Of a stretch of DNA of 51,196 bases, positions 27,934 to 37,703 are shown piece by piece; the stretch's first letter is position 1, and each line of letters opens with the position of its first letter. The stretch comes from Methanobacteriota archaeon (GTDB lineage Archaea; Halobacteriota; Methanosarcinia; Methanosarcinales; Methanosarcinaceae): positions 1 to 51,196 of the forward strand of contig JAUPKV010000398.1 of the NCBI GenBank assembly GCA_030837265.1. The letters are read 5' to 3'. Under the pieces are notes generated by a model. The model did not search any database and had not been told where the DNA came from. It saw only the letters and a list, made by a program, of their open reading frames with translations. A program made the position numbers and the translations under genes.

Positions 27934-28374
27934 ATGACAGAAGAGCTTAAAGAAAAGATCAACCAATACCTTGCAAATCATTACTACCTGAACCTTGCAA
28001 CTGTGGACTCCCGGGGCAGCCCGATGGCCCATACAATGGCGTATGCGTCTAAAGACTCAGTCGTATATCTGGCAACCAATAACAAAACTCGAAAAATCCA
28101 GAATATCATAAACAACCCGCGTGTGGCGTATACTGTTGATGAGGACAATCCCGATTGGTTTGATATGCAGGCACTTCAGGTAGAAGGTAAAGCATCAATA
28201 ATAACCGATGAAAAAGAACTGCGTGAGTTTGGGGAAATAATGGTTGCCAAATTCCCTATTGCCGCAGATATGCCTCCGGATCCTGATACCGTAATGATCA
28301 AAATAGAACCTGAAGTTATTTATTATCTGGATTACAGTATCGAATTCGGTCACAGGGAAAAAATGGATATCTGA
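27934..28374 (+). CDS. Pyridoxamine 5'-phosphate oxidase-like flavin-binding protein
   Basis: 146 residues from ATG 27934, with GGTG 6 nt upstream; an in-frame GTG at 27925 would add three residues. The split-barrel FMN-binding fold is indicated by YYLNLATVDSRGSPMAHTMAYA, VYLATNNKTRKIQNIINNP, VAYTVD and LQVEGKASII. The exact substrate of these small archaeal proteins is unknown. Confidence 0.88.
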   Translation: MTEELKEKINQYLANHYYLNLATVDSRGSPMAHTMAYASKDSVVYLATNNKTRKIQNIINNPRVAYTVDEDNPDWFDMQALQVEGKASIITDEKELREFGEIMVAKFPIAADMPPDPDTVMIKIEPEVIYYLDYSIEFGHREKMDI

Positions 28375-28510
28375 GGTACATGTTTTGTATAATCCAACCA
28401 TGTGATTCATCATCAGGCGTTAAGGTTTATTCCGGGTTTGCCGAACAGATCAGTAAAAAATAAGGATTAAGGAAAAGACTTCCATTGAAGAGAAGCGTTG
28501 TAAAAGCTCA

Positions 28511-29110
28511 TTACGGCTTTGCCCGAATCTGCCTTAAGAAACTTTCAAAAATTAGATTTTCAACTTCCATATTAGTAAAGCCAACTTCCTTTATGATTTC
28601 TATTGTTTGTCGGTTCATACTGTCCCCAATAAGAGAGCATGTGATTGGACTTATGAGATCCTCAAACCAGGAAATAAGATGGTTACTGCTTCGCACGTAT
28701 TCTATGGCTATAAGCTCACCTGACAGTTTAAGGACTCGTCTAATTTCCTGAAGCGCTCTCACATAATCAGGAACCGAACAGAGCACAAATGTCGTAACGA
28801 CATAATCGAAGCTCCTGTCCGGAAATTCCAGGTGTTCGGCATCCATATGGAAAAGAGTAACGTTTTTCATGCCAGAAGCTTTTTTTCTGGCTTTTTCAAG
28901 CATTTTTTCACTACAATCAATTCCTATCACAGAACTGCGTGGAGGATAGTATTTCAAATTTATTCCGGTTCCTATCCCCACCTCCAAAACTTTTCCACTC
29001 AAATTTGAAAGCACCTCTTTTCTCCATTTATGGAAAAAGAAGAATTCCAGCGGTAAATCTATAAACTCATAGAAAGGTGCGATTCGGTTATACTTTGAGG
29101 CTACGGACAT
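28511..29110 (-). CDS. Class I SAM-dependent methyltransferase, copy 1
   Basis: 199 residues from ATG 29110. A longer start at 29179 would translate a 24-bp repeat and has no family support. The SAM-binding loop is LEVGIGTGINLKYY, followed by GIDCSEKMLEKARKKA, LFHMDAEHLEFPDRSFDYVVTTFVLC and the UbiE-like LKLSGELIAIEY. It closely resembles the copy at 30222-30821, so the pair arose by duplication. The substrate is unknown. Confidence 0.9.
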   Translation of the reverse strand: MSVASKYNRIAPFYEFIDLPLEFFFFHKWRKEVLSNLSGKVLEVGIGTGINLKYYPPRSSVIGIDCSEKMLEKARKKASGMKNVTLFHMDAEHLEFPDRSFDYVVTTFVLCSVPDYVRALQEIRRVLKLSGELIAIEYVRSSNHLISWFEDLISPITCSLIGDSMNRQTIEIIKEVGFTNMEVENLIFESFLRQIRAKP

Positions 29111-29126
29111 CTTACCAAGCAGATAA

Positions 29127-29180
29127 TAATAGTCAATGATAGTCGACAATAATAAGTAATAGTCAATGGTAGTCAACAAT
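29127..29180. repeat. 24-bp near-perfect direct repeat upstream of methyltransferase copy 1
   Basis: Units at 29127-29150 and 29157-29180 match at 22 of 24 positions, period 30 bp. Further AGTTGACAATAGTCGATG-like variants follow to about 29206. Confidence 0.9.
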
Positions 29181-29218
29181 AGTTGACAATAGTCGATGAT
29201 AAATAATAACAGAGAAAC

Positions 29219-30062
29219 TTAGAAAACTATTGTCCATCCCTTTCTGGAAGTATCTTTCTCGGTATAGCTGATTCCATCTACCTTCAAGCCTTTATTGTCC
29301 AGCAAAGTAATAATGCCGCCATTTAGAGGTAGATCGAAAGCTTTTTGCGGAATCTGAACTCTTAAGGCATCTCCAGCACCTAAAGTTCCTGCCAGATCAA
29401 TCTTCATCTTATTCCTGTCAACCAGTTTCCACCCTTTAAGTGAAATCGCCTCTGAAGTTGAATTGAGAATAGTAACAGTTTTCCCTTTAGTATCTATCGG
29501 ATTCACCAGAGCGGAAATTAAACGTAAACGTTTTTCAACTGCTTCTTTAATTGCATTTCCAGTTATATCGTCTGTGTGAAAGGATTGGGACTGGAAAGCC
29601 AGGAATATAGCTACCCATTTTTGTTCATCCGGGAAGTGGAAAATTATGCCGCCGTCTTGCCATATGCCGTCGTCACATTTCCAATTATCGATATTTCCCT
29701 GGTTCATATGAATATCATGAATACCGTTTCCAGGTTTGAAACCGAAGTATTGATCTCGCTTATTCTCCGGACCCCATCGCTGGCCAAAAGCGTAAATCTC
29801 ACTGTTTTCCATCGAAATTGCTTTACGAACGTATTTTTGAAGGATCTCATTAAGATCATTATCAGACCCGGGAACGTTACAAGGCAACAGTTTCATCTTC
29901 GTAAAAAAGCACAGTTGAGGGCTCCTCCTGAGATTTGACATTAATGGCTATTCTGAGAAGGTCATCGTCACTAACCTTTACCTGGAAATGAGGATTTAAT
30001 CCCTGGCCATTCAACATATCTATGGCCTTCCCTTTGAGCACACCATATCCGTTTATCGGCAT
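29219..30062 (-). pseudogene. Broken DUF2278 (YukJ-like) gene with a lamin-tail-like C-terminal domain
   Basis: The first part, from ATG 30062 (AGGTGA upstream), reads MPINGYGVLKGKAID and RIAINVKSQEEPS, then stops after DETVAL near 29877. The remainder is in another frame: VPGSDNDLNEILQKYV, YAFGQRWGPENKRDQYFGF, GNGIHDIHMNQGN, WQDGGIIFHFP and FQSQSFHTDD. A lamin-tail-like domain follows (TVTILNSTSEAISLKGWKLVD). Intact relatives have roughly 40-45 more residues between these parts, so an internal deletion with a frameshift explains the break. It lies between the two methyltransferase copies. Confidence 0.82.
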
Positions 30063-30221
30063 TTTTTTCACCTGCTATTACTATATGCCTTAAAAACTCA
30101 AAATTAAAAAGAACCTGCTCATTAAGTTATCAAGTATTTTATAATAATTGCTATAATTAAAGAAAAAGTGTCCTTATATATAACACTTGCTAATAATTTA
30201 TAAAAATGTTTTTTTATTTTT

Positions 30222-30821
30222 CTATTTTTTTGCCCGGATTTTTCTGAAAACGTCCTTAAATGCAAGATTTTCTACTTCTTGAATGGTGAAGCCGGCTTCC
30301 TTTATGTCTCCCACCGTATGTCGAGTCATATGATCCCCAAGCAGGAAAAACATAAACGGATCAATTAAATCCTCAAGTCGAGCAATAAAAGGATCGCTGC
30401 TGTGCATGTGCTCGAGGGCTATCAGTTCACCTGAAGGTTTAAGGACTCGTCTCATTTCCTTAAGAGCTTTCAAGGTATCTGGAATTGTACAAAGGACAAA
30501 AGTAGTGACTACATAATCAAAGCTGTTGTCCGGAAATTCCAGACGTTCGGCGTCCATAAGGAGAAGAGTGATATTTTTCATGCATTCGGCTTTCTCTTTG
30601 GCTTTCTCAAGCATCCCTTTGCTGTTGTCTATTCCTGTTACAAAACAGTTCAATGGGTAATGTTTCAGGTTTCGCCCGGTTCCTACTCCGACTTCCAGAA
30701 CCTTTCCGCTCAAGCCTGAAAGAACCTCTTTTCTCCATTTCCTGAAATAAGGAAGCTCCAGCGGCAAATCTAAGAGCTCGTAGAATGAAGCTATACGGTT
30801 GTATTTTGCTGCTTCTGGCAT
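30222..30821 (-). CDS. Class I SAM-dependent methyltransferase, copy 2
   Basis: 199 residues beginning MPEAAKYNRIASFYE. The SAM loop is LEVGVGTGRNLKHY, followed by GIDNSKGMLEKAKEKA, LLMDAERLEFPDNSFDYVVTTFVLC and LKPSGELIALEH. It has the same length and layout as copy 1 and is identical over many blocks. Substrate unknown; UbiE-like relatives act on quinones or lipids. Confidence 0.92.
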   Translation of the reverse strand: MPEAAKYNRIASFYELLDLPLELPYFRKWRKEVLSGLSGKVLEVGVGTGRNLKHYPLNCFVTGIDNSKGMLEKAKEKAECMKNITLLLMDAERLEFPDNSFDYVVTTFVLCTIPDTLKALKEMRRVLKPSGELIALEHMHSSDPFIARLEDLIDPFMFFLLGDHMTRHTVGDIKEAGFTIQEVENLAFKDVFRKIRAKK

Positions 30822-30944
30822 AGTACGAATTTTTGCTTTTATTTACGATAAGCTTTTGTGATCCGAAATAATTAAGTGATTTTGCATGTTTGAGAATTTG
30901 CCTTACAGCATGTTTTTATATCAGCGTTAATTACTCCAATAGAA

Positions 30945-31037
30945 ATTCTCAGGATAATAAATTCTCAGGATGATAATTTATTTAATAAGATTATAATAAT
31001 AATTAAGTTGAGGAACATAATAATTAAGTCGAGGAAA
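30945..31037. repeat. Two adjacent tandem duplications upstream of argH
   Basis: A 16-bp unit ATTCTCAGGATAATAA occurs at 30945-30960 and, with one change, at 30961-30976. A 20-bp unit occurs at 30997-31016 and 31018-31037 with one mismatch; it ends in GAGGAA, and the second copy lies in the argH leader. Confidence 0.92.
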
Positions 31038-31053
31038 ACTGAGAGGAAACCCT

Positions 31054-32529
31054 ATGAGCAACATTTTACGCAGAGGCAGGCTGGAAGTCGCCCAGGGAGA
31101 GGAGATTTTACGTTATACCTCCTCAATGGAAGCTGACAGGAGGATTTTTGAAGCTGACATAGCAGTGGACCTTGCTCACACTGTAATGTTAAGAGAACAG
31201 GGGATAATTAGTAAGGAAGACGGCAGTAAAATACTTGGTGGGCTTTTGAGAATCAGGGATGAAGGGATGGAAAAACTGGATTTCAGCTACGAAGATATCC
31301 ATATCTCCCTGGAGTCAAGACTAATCGATATGGTTGGAGAAGATGTGGGAGGCAGGATGCACTCCGGGCGTTCCAGAAACGATGAGGTTGCAACCTGCAT
31401 AAGGCTGGCTCTCAGGGAAGACCTCGCAGGCTTGTTTGAAGAAATCTACGCCCTAAGAAGCACTTTGCTCACCCTTGCAGAAAAGCACATCAATACTCTC
31501 ATGCCTGGCTTTACTCACCTGCAGCATGCCCAGCCGACAACATTTGCTCACCACCTCTGTGCTCATGAAGCTGCTTTATGCAGAGACTTTGACAGGACCC
31601 TGGACGCCTTTTCAAGGGTAAACCTCTGTCCCCTTGGGGCTGCTGCATTCGCATCTACGGGTTTTAACCTTAACAGGAAAAGGACTCAAGAACTTTTAGG
31701 TTTTGAAGGCCTGCTGGAAAATTCGATGGATGCAGTCAGCAGCAGGGATTTCCTAATTGAATGTGCATCGGTATTTACAAACCTCATGATTAACCTGAGT
31801 CGGATGGCTGAAGAAATTGTAATCTGGTCTTCATCCGAATTTAGTTTCATTGAACTTGATGATATGTATGCCTCTACCTCCTCAATAATGCCTCAGAAGA
31901 AAAATCCTGATACTGCTGAACTCATGCGCGGGAAAACCGGAGTGGCTGTGGGTGCTCTAATGTCGTTGGTCACTATCTGCAAAGGCTTGCCCCTCAGTTA
32001 CAATCGTGACCTGCAGGAGGCAACTCCGAATATCTGGCGCTCGGTTGAAACCGTCAGGGCATCGGTAAGGATTATGGAAGGAATGATAAGGACAATGCAT
32101 GTCCGTGCCGAAGTGCTTGCAACCCAGTCAGTAACAGGTTTTACAACAGCTACCGAACTTGCGGATACGTTCGTCCGGGAAACCGGGATTCCCTTCAGGA
32201 CTGCCCACCAGATAGTAGGCATGCTGGCAAAAGATGGAGAAAAGCCCACTCTGGAAAATATAGATTCGGCAGCTGAGATTGTGCTTGGCGATTCGCTCTC
32301 GGGAAGGGGTCTAACTAAAAATATGGTAAGGGAAGCCCTTGATCCGGTTTCAAACGTAAAAAGAAGGAAACTCACTGGTGGACCCGCCCCGGAGGAAATG
32401 CGGCATTACCTCTCAAGAAGACAGACCGCTCTGGAACTTAAAAGGCAGGAAATTAGAACCCTGAAAGATATAATAGACTCTGCTTTTGAAAATTTGCTTG
32501 CAGCAGTTTATGAGTACAGGAAAGCTTGA
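31054..32529 (+). CDS. argH: Argininosuccinate lyase
   Basis: 491 residues. It splits argininosuccinate into arginine and fumarate, the last step of arginine synthesis. The fumarase-superfamily signature STSSIMPQKKNPDTAEL is present, with HSGRSRNDEVAT near the N-terminus, GFTHLQHAQPTTFAHHL and PLGAAAFASTGF. The ATG follows GAGAGGAAA. It is a single gene; no other arginine gene is adjacent. Confidence 0.98.
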   Translation: MSNILRRGRLEVAQGEEILRYTSSMEADRRIFEADIAVDLAHTVMLREQGIISKEDGSKILGGLLRIRDEGMEKLDFSYEDIHISLESRLIDMVGEDVGGRMHSGRSRNDEVATCIRLALREDLAGLFEEIYALRSTLLTLAEKHINTLMPGFTHLQHAQPTTFAHHLCAHEAALCRDFDRTLDAFSRVNLCPLGAAAFASTGFNLNRKRTQELLGFEGLLENSMDAVSSRDFLIECASVFTNLMINLSRMAEEIVIWSSSEFSFIELDDMYASTSSIMPQKKNPDTAELMRGKTGVAVGALMSLVTICKGLPLSYNRDLQEATPNIWRSVETVRASVRIMEGMIRTMHVRAEVLATQSVTGFTTATELADTFVRETGIPFRTAHQIVGMLAKDGEKPTLENIDSAAEIVLGDSLSGRGLTKNMVREALDPVSNVKRRKLTGGPAPEEMRHYLSRRQTALELKRQEIRTLKDIIDSAFENLLAAVYEYRKA

Positions 32530-32715
32530 GTGGCTAAATTGAATATTAGGCTGGAGTAAAGCTTAAACTGAGTTTGGTACAAAACACACTCGATTTTATA
32601 TTACTTTGACCTCTAAGTATAATGAAATGTGACATATGAAAATTGAACGTCTAAGATCTTATACAGCTCTTTACACAGCATATATAATCTCAATAATTGG
32701 CAAAAGGGACTACTC

Positions 32716-33990
32716 ATGGAATTAAAACAGGGCGACTGGGTGCGCATTGAGAAGAACGGCACAGTCTACGAAGGCAAAGTAATGCCTTCCATGGAAGGAT
32801 ATATTACAATTAAAATGAAGAGCGGTTACAATGCCGGTTTTTCAAAGAATAATGTGCGGATAACTCTTCTGGAGAATAACGGAGAGAATGCAAACAGCAC
32901 TGGAACCAAAGGTACGGAATGCCGGCTGGCAAGAGAAGAGATTTCAGAGCCTGGAAAAAAGCTTCCGAAAATAGCAATTCTATCTACAGGCGGAACAATT
33001 GCCAGTAAGATTGATTATAGGACTGGAGCGGTTTCATCCCAATTTACTGCTGATGACATCCTTGCAGCAATTCCCGAACTCAGGGAAATTGCAGATTTCA
33101 AAGGCAGAGTAATATCAAGTATCCTCTCGGAAAACATGGATTCGGAATCCTGGCAAAACCTGGCCCGTGCGGTCGTAGAAGAGATAGAAGCCGGAGCCGA
33201 TGGTGTAATGGTCACCCATGGAACGGACACGATGATGTATACTGCCGCAGCGCTTTCTTTCATGATAGAAACTCCTGTACCTATTGTTATTGTAGGTTCC
33301 CAGAGGAGTGCCGACCGTCCAAGCAGTGACAATGCTATGAATGCAATCTGTGCAGCCTTAGTCGCTATAAGCGACATTGCCGAGGTCTCGGTTGTCATGC
33401 ATGGCACGACCTCGGACAATTTCTGTGAGATCCACCGCGGCACAAAAGTCCGGAAAATGCACACTTCTCGCAGAGATGCATTCAAGTCCGTAAACTCCTC
33501 CCCTATAGGAATTGTAGATTACAACACCAGGAAAATAGAAACTTTCATTGATTATACCCGTCGCGGAGAAAAAGCTCTTAAATTTAAACCCGGAATGGAG
33601 CCAAAATGTGCTCTGCTTAAATTTACTCCGGGAGCAGACCCTTCAATTCTTGATTATTACATCGAAAACGGCTATAAAGGATTGGTTCTCGAGGGTACGG
33701 GCCTGGGACATATTTCTACTAAATGGATCCCCCTGATCCAAAAAGCAACGGATGCGAAAATTCCTGTTATAATTACCTCACAATGCCTTAACGGCAGAAT
33801 TTGCGACCGTGTATACGATACTGGTCGCGATATGATAAAAGCCGGTGCAATTGAGGGAGAAGATATCCTGCCTGAAACTGCTCTTGTAAAAATGATGTGG
33901 GTAATTGGCCAAACAGGTGAATTTGATGCAGCCGTTAATACGCTCAAAGAGGATATTAGCGGGGAAATTACTGTGCGGACTCAAAAATAA
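32716..33990 (+). CDS. gatD: Glutamyl-tRNA(Gln) amidotransferase subunit D
   Basis: 424 residues. GatD is the archaeal asparaginase-like subunit that supplies ammonia to GatE for converting Glu-tRNA(Gln) to Gln-tRNA(Gln). A small N-terminal barrel (residues 1-55) precedes the asparaginase core: STGGTIASK (90-98), THGTDTM (168-173), and the segment [14 protein letters not shown]-like CATATATAA lies about 30 bp before the start. gatE is not adjacent: the next gene runs the other way. Confidence 0.97.
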   Translation: MELKQGDWVRIEKNGTVYEGKVMPSMEGYITIKMKSGYNAGFSKNNVRITLLENNGENANSTGTKGTECRLAREEISEPGKKLPKIAILSTGGTIASKIDYRTGAVSSQFTADDILAAIPELREIADFKGRVISSILSENMDSESWQNLARAVVEEIEAGADGVMVTHGTDTMMYTAAALSFMIETPVPIVIVGSQRSADRPSSDNAMNAICAALVAISDIAEVSVVMHGTTSDNFCEIHRGTKVRKMHTSRRDAFKSVNSSPIGIVDYNTRKIETFIDYTRRGEKALKFKPGMEPKCALLKFTPGADPSILDYYIENGYKGLVLEGTGLGHISTKWIPLIQKATDAKIPVIITSQCLNGRICDRVYDTGRDMIKAGAIEGEDILPETALVKMMWVIGQTGEFDAAVNTLKEDISGEITVRTQK

Positions 33991-34053
33991 TAGAGATACT
34001 GTTGGTAAAAAGATAGCAGATAACTTAAGAATTGCATGATAATAATAATTTAA

Positions 34054-34962
34054 TTATCTGTTGTTGTTGATTGAGCTTATTTCTTTTCCTTCATCTTTTT
34101 TCAATTTTCCAGTTACAGTATTTTTTGCAGCAAGATAAGATTGTTCCGCAATTTCTATACTTCCCTTAAGATTAGTAATTTTCATATCATATTTACGGGC
34201 AAATTCCTCAACGTTTTCATCGAATTCGGAATCGTTTTCAATTCCGGTATCTATTTGTGCAGCCAGGCAGTAAAGAGGGTTTTTCAGGTACTTGTCGGTG
34301 GAATTCCTACCTTCGGCACCATCATTTTCCAATCGCTTCCAGCTCGAAGCCCACATAGGAGTCAGATAAATCGTCCCCATACCTCTGAATTCAAGCATCC
34401 TTCTGGCATAAGCCTCATTTCCTCCTAGAGCTAAACTGATACAGTCTTCGATCATTTCTCCGTCTTTATCCTTCAGGAAAGAAAGAGGACATCTGAGCCC
34501 TGCAAATTCTTCTTCCAGTTTTCCGAATATGTGCCCACAAGTGCCGTAAAAAATTAAGATATTATCTGAAAAAGAAGCCATTTCCCGAATATTCTCGTGC
34601 ACCTTTAATTTTAATTTATCAAGGTCCGAGTGTAAACCCAAATTCAACAGGTTTACAACAACAGTTAGCTCACGCTTTTCTTTTAGTTCTTGTTTTTTTA
34701 GAATTGTGTTGAAAAAAGGAAGTAAAGATAGAAATTTCATATGTATTCTTGAATTAAGACTCTCTTCCTCTTTGAGAAGGATTTGGATTTTATCCGGGAA
34801 AGCTGTTCTCGGGGTACAATTTTTGAACTTGAGTTTGCGAAGGAATCCCGAATTATCCCTGTTTTCCACAACGATTAGTTGTTTAAGCTCGGAATCTTTA
34901 GACAATATATGTACTAGCTCATCTTCAAGCATTCCACATGCAATTATGCTAAGTACTGGCAT
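34054..34962 (-). CDS. DUF1638 protein, copy A
   Basis: 302 residues from ATG 34962, with GGTG 7 nt upstream; an earlier frame start at 35001 overlaps the preceding stop. DUF1638 features are MPVLSIIACGMLEDELVHIL, NILIFYGTCGHIFGKLEEEF, CPLSFLKDKDGEMIEDCISLALGG and TPMWASSWKR. The family has no established activity; conserved cysteines suggest a metal or corrinoid-type cofactor, which is inference. A tandem paralogue precedes it by 35 bp, so the two are probably one transcript. Confidence 0.88.
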   Translation of the reverse strand: MPVLSIIACGMLEDELVHILSKDSELKQLIVVENRDNSGFLRKLKFKNCTPRTAFPDKIQILLKEEESLNSRIHMKFLSLLPFFNTILKKQELKEKRELTVVVNLLNLGLHSDLDKLKLKVHENIREMASFSDNILIFYGTCGHIFGKLEEEFAGLRCPLSFLKDKDGEMIEDCISLALGGNEAYARRMLEFRGMGTIYLTPMWASSWKRLENDGAEGRNSTDKYLKNPLYCLAAQIDTGIENDSEFDENVEEFARKYDMKITNLKGSIEIAEQSYLAAKNTVTGKLKKDEGKEISSINNNR

Positions 34963-34997
34963 CGAATTACACCCCGTCCGCAAATATAAAAAAACTT

Positions 34998-35819
34998 TCA
35001 ACCGCTTTTGTTTGTATTGATCTCAACTTTGAGTTTTTTATAACAGTTTTCAAAAATCTTTTGACTCCCCATATCAAATTCCAATATCTCAAAGCCGAAT
35101 ATTTCTGCAAATTCTCTAATAGCTTCATCGAAATTTTCAGTATAATTAAGACCGGTGTTAATCTTTGCAACCCTTCTGTAACCAACCATTTCGTGGAGTT
35201 TTTTCAGCATTTTCAATGCTTTAGAGGGATCTTTACCGTATGCTCTGTTGTCCAGATCGAGCACTTCTCTCCAGCCCTGACTATACATGGGTGTAAAAAG
35301 ATATGTTCCGGCATCACTAACACTTTTTAGTATCCTTAGATAATTATCTGTTCCTCCAACAGTAGCCCCTATACAATCATCTACAATTCTGTGTTTTTCA
35401 TCTCTAAGGATACGAACCGGACATGAAAGTAAATTTACGTTGAAATCTTTTTCGATATTCCCAAGTACGTTTCCACATAAACCGTAAAAAACCAGGATTC
35501 CGGAAGAAAGAGGAGACAGAACCTCTATGGTCTCATATACTGTGTTTTTTAACTCTTTAGGAGTTTTGTGAAGGCCGAGTTTCATCAAATAGACCAGCAC
35601 AATATATTTGTCTCTTTTATTTTCCGTTTCAGTAAGTGAAGAGATCTTTTCAAGGGAAAGAATTTGATGCTTTATGTTTGCTTTATTTAATTTATCTACA
35701 AATTCCCTTATATTTTCATTTTCAACTACAATGATTTCATCTATAGAAGAGTCGTTTTCAAGAATCCAGACAATTTCGTCCTGCATTATCTTACATGAAA
35801 TAATACTCATAACAGGCAT
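34998..35819 (-). CDS. DUF1638 protein, copy B
   Basis: 273 residues. It shows the same pattern as copy A: MPVMSIISCKIMQDEIVWIL, GILVFYGLCGNVLGNIEKDF, CPVRILRDEKHRIVDDCIGATVGG and TPMYSQGWRE. The ATG follows AAGGAG with 7-nt spacing, a better ribosome site than copy A has. An operator-like palindrome lies 125 bp upstream of the start, so this is the first gene of a regulated pair. Confidence 0.9.
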   Translation of the reverse strand: MPVMSIISCKIMQDEIVWILENDSSIDEIIVVENENIREFVDKLNKANIKHQILSLEKISSLTETENKRDKYIVLVYLMKLGLHKTPKELKNTVYETIEVLSPLSSGILVFYGLCGNVLGNIEKDFNVNLLSCPVRILRDEKHRIVDDCIGATVGGTDNYLRILKSVSDAGTYLFTPMYSQGWREVLDLDNRAYGKDPSKALKMLKKLHEMVGYRRVAKINTGLNYTENFDEAIREFAEIFGFEILEFDMGSQKIFENCYKKLKVEINTNKSG

Positions 35820-35943
35820 TGAAAAACTCCTTAGAGATCAGGTTTAAAACTCATTAGAAATTGGCACTAAAAACTCATTAAAAATCATGTATCATATCAA
35901 ACGCAATTCTTTGTAGCAAATAATTAATTATATATGAGAATTG

Positions 35944-35964
35944 CTTACTTACATATAAGTAAGT
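35944..35964. promoter_or_regulatory. Palindromic operator 1, before the DUF1638 pair
   Basis: Half-sites TTACTTA and TAAGTAA are separated by CATA, flanked by C and GT. It is identical to operator 2 (37472-37492) at 20 of 21 positions. On the minus strand the centre reads CTTATATG, a TATA-like word, so a bound repressor would block TBP. It lies between the end of tetR and the DUF1638 start. Confidence 0.85.
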
Positions 35965-35978
35965 GACGGCTAAAAAAA

Positions 35979-36557
35979 TTAGTCTTTCCATCCAAGATCG
36001 GACTTAATCAGAGAAATTGATCTGACAAGCGTTTTTCTTCCTTTAATGCTGGATAATTGTCTGGCACCCATTAAGGCTTCGACTACCAGTTCTGCACGTG
36101 CATCTACGGGATCGGAGAAATTAAATTCTCCCTTTTCCAGACCGGTTTTAAGAACTCTGGAGATCCAGGTTAATATGTCATCCAGCAGCAACAGATTTTG
36201 CTTTTTAACCTTCTCCGGAATTTCTTCAAAATCCAGGATCACCGAACCCGGAGGGCAAATGCTTTTACCTTCATCGAATTCCTTCAATGCATAATCAAAA
36301 TAGTATTGAAGCTGCTCGCGAGCAGAGCCTCCGGATTCCACTATTTGAGCAATATTTTCAGCTAATTTTTTCCTACTGTCTTCTAGCAAAGCTGCAACCA
36401 GGTCTTCTTTTTTGGGATAGTAATTATGAATTGCCGCATTCTTTATTCCCAGTTTTTGAGAAATATCTCTGTAACTAAACCCATTATAACCCCTGCATTG
36501 CAAAAAATGCCTTCCGTAATAGAGTATTTGTTGATTAGTCTCGTTTATAGCTTTCAT
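35979..36557 (-). CDS. TetR/AcrR-family transcriptional regulator
   Basis: 192 residues. The N-terminal helix-turn-helix region reads GYNGFSYRDISQKLGIKNAAIHNYYPKKEDLVAALLE (residues about 18-54), typical of TetR. The all-helical C-terminal half would bind an effector and dimerise. Two near-identical palindromes flank the gene, one before each neighbouring transcription unit, and this is the obvious candidate protein to bind them. If it is transcribed with the DUF3786 gene, it represses itself. Confidence 0.93.
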   Translation of the reverse strand: MKAINETNQQILYYGRHFLQCRGYNGFSYRDISQKLGIKNAAIHNYYPKKEDLVAALLEDSRKKLAENIAQIVESGGSAREQLQYYFDYALKEFDEGKSICPPGSVILDFEEIPEKVKKQNLLLLDDILTWISRVLKTGLEKGEFNFSDPVDARAELVVEALMGARQLSSIKGRKTLVRSISLIKSDLGWKD

Positions 36558-36787
36558 AAAAACACATATACCTTTAATAAGTAATCGAAAATTGTACTTT
36601 CATAAAATTTAGTTCCCTGGTATCGAATGAGAGGGAATGCTCTTGAATTTCATATTTATATACCAGGCTTTCAACAAGCATAAAACGCTATGTCCCGAAT
36701 TTTATGGCCTGGGTCTTTCATAGCTTCGTTGATATATTTATGGTATTCCAGAGAATTAGACCTCAATACACAAATATTACACTCATA

Positions 36788-37351
36788 TTACACCCATCCG
36801 GCTGTATCTCCTGTTTTGGCAGTCATGATCATAGCTCTTACAAGGCATCCCTCTAAAAAAGCCAGACATTCGAACTCCATAAAACTGGAAGCATTTTTAT
36901 CAAACAAAATCTTAATTTCGCAGGGAAATTCCTTATCGCCTTCATAATAAATAATCTGGAGGGAAATTTTTGGCAATATTTTCAGAAGCCATGAATAGCC
37001 TCCCGACTTCAGCTTGCCGCTAAAAACCCCACCTAATTTGCACATCGTTTTGCTGAATGTTATTCCCGTGCCGGCAAGATCAGAAATCGGCACATATGAA
37101 AACGCAGGTTCATTCATACCTTCGGATAATGCATAATAAGCTAAAACACTGCGGTTGTTGACATTTACCGGCTTACCATCCTTCGGTTTAACACCGTAGG
37201 AACTGATCTCGTATTCTCGGCCAAGAAAATTAACAGATAAAGCACCGTTCGGCTGAAGTGAAAGACCAAGCCTGTCTCCAGGTTCTGAAAAATCGCATTT
37301 GCTCAATTTGGGTACAAGACTTTCATAAATTTGTTCATAACCACTAGCCAT
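36788..37351 (-). CDS. DUF3786 protein
   Basis: 187 residues, best matched to DUF3786: CDFSEPGDRLGLSL, FLGREYEIS, RSVLAYYALSEG, ISDLAGTGITFSKTMCKLGG, IIYYEGDKEFPCEIKILFDKNASSF and CLVRAM. No activity is established for this family. Several cysteines are conserved. Operator 2 lies 121 bp upstream, nearly the same distance as operator 1 from the DUF1638 pair. tetR follows 230 bp downstream in the same direction. Confidence 0.85.
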   Translation of the reverse strand: MASGYEQIYESLVPKLSKCDFSEPGDRLGLSLQPNGALSVNFLGREYEISSYGVKPKDGKPVNVNNRSVLAYYALSEGMNEPAFSYVPISDLAGTGITFSKTMCKLGGVFSGKLKSGGYSWLLKILPKISLQIIYYEGDKEFPCEIKILFDKNASSFMEFECLAFLEGCLVRAMIMTAKTGDTAGWV

Positions 37352-37471
37352 AAAAATCCCTTTTATTGTTCCCGAAAGATGCTAATTTTAACTCTTACAA
37401 GAGAGTTTAAGAGTTTATCCAGAGTATTTTAATCGAATTCGGTTTTTGAAATTTACTCTTCATACAAAATA

Positions 37472-37492
37472 CTTACTTACTTATAAGTAAGT
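37472..37492. promoter_or_regulatory. Palindromic operator 2, before DUF3786
   Basis: Half-sites TTACTTA and TAAGTAA with spacer CTTA; TACTTACTTA and TAAGTAAGTA form a perfect 20-bp inner palindrome. The centre CTTATAAG is TATA-like. Only one base differs from operator 1. Confidence 0.87.
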
Positions 37493-37610
37493 ACCGGTTA
37501 AAGCAAAAATAATAAAAAACTGAATTTTATAAAAAATTAAAAATCATTTTAAAGTGTTTTGAATTCTCTTTGAGATATCCGGGTCCTGAAAATGAATGAT
37601 ACATAATCAA

Positions 37611-37652
37611 AGATGTGCAGAGATTATTTTTAGATGTGCAGAGATTATTTTT
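37611..37652. repeat. Perfect 21-bp tandem duplication
   Basis: The unit begins AGATGTGCAG and ends in ATTATTTTT; copies occupy 37611-37631 and 37632-37652 with no mismatch. Confidence 0.95.
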
Positions 37653-37703
37653 GAAAGATGGAGATATGAATCTTATTTTGAGTCCTCGACTTACAAAATA
37701 TAA

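Larger units (their letters stand above)
37352..37703. other. Regulatory region upstream of DUF3786
   Basis: It contains operator 2 (37472-37492) and a perfect 21-bp tandem duplication (37611-37652), listed separately. No gene seen. Confidence 0.6.

Noticed and set aside
36690..36947. 85-codon plus-strand frame
   Set aside because: Mostly antisense to the DUF3786 gene, which has clear family features.
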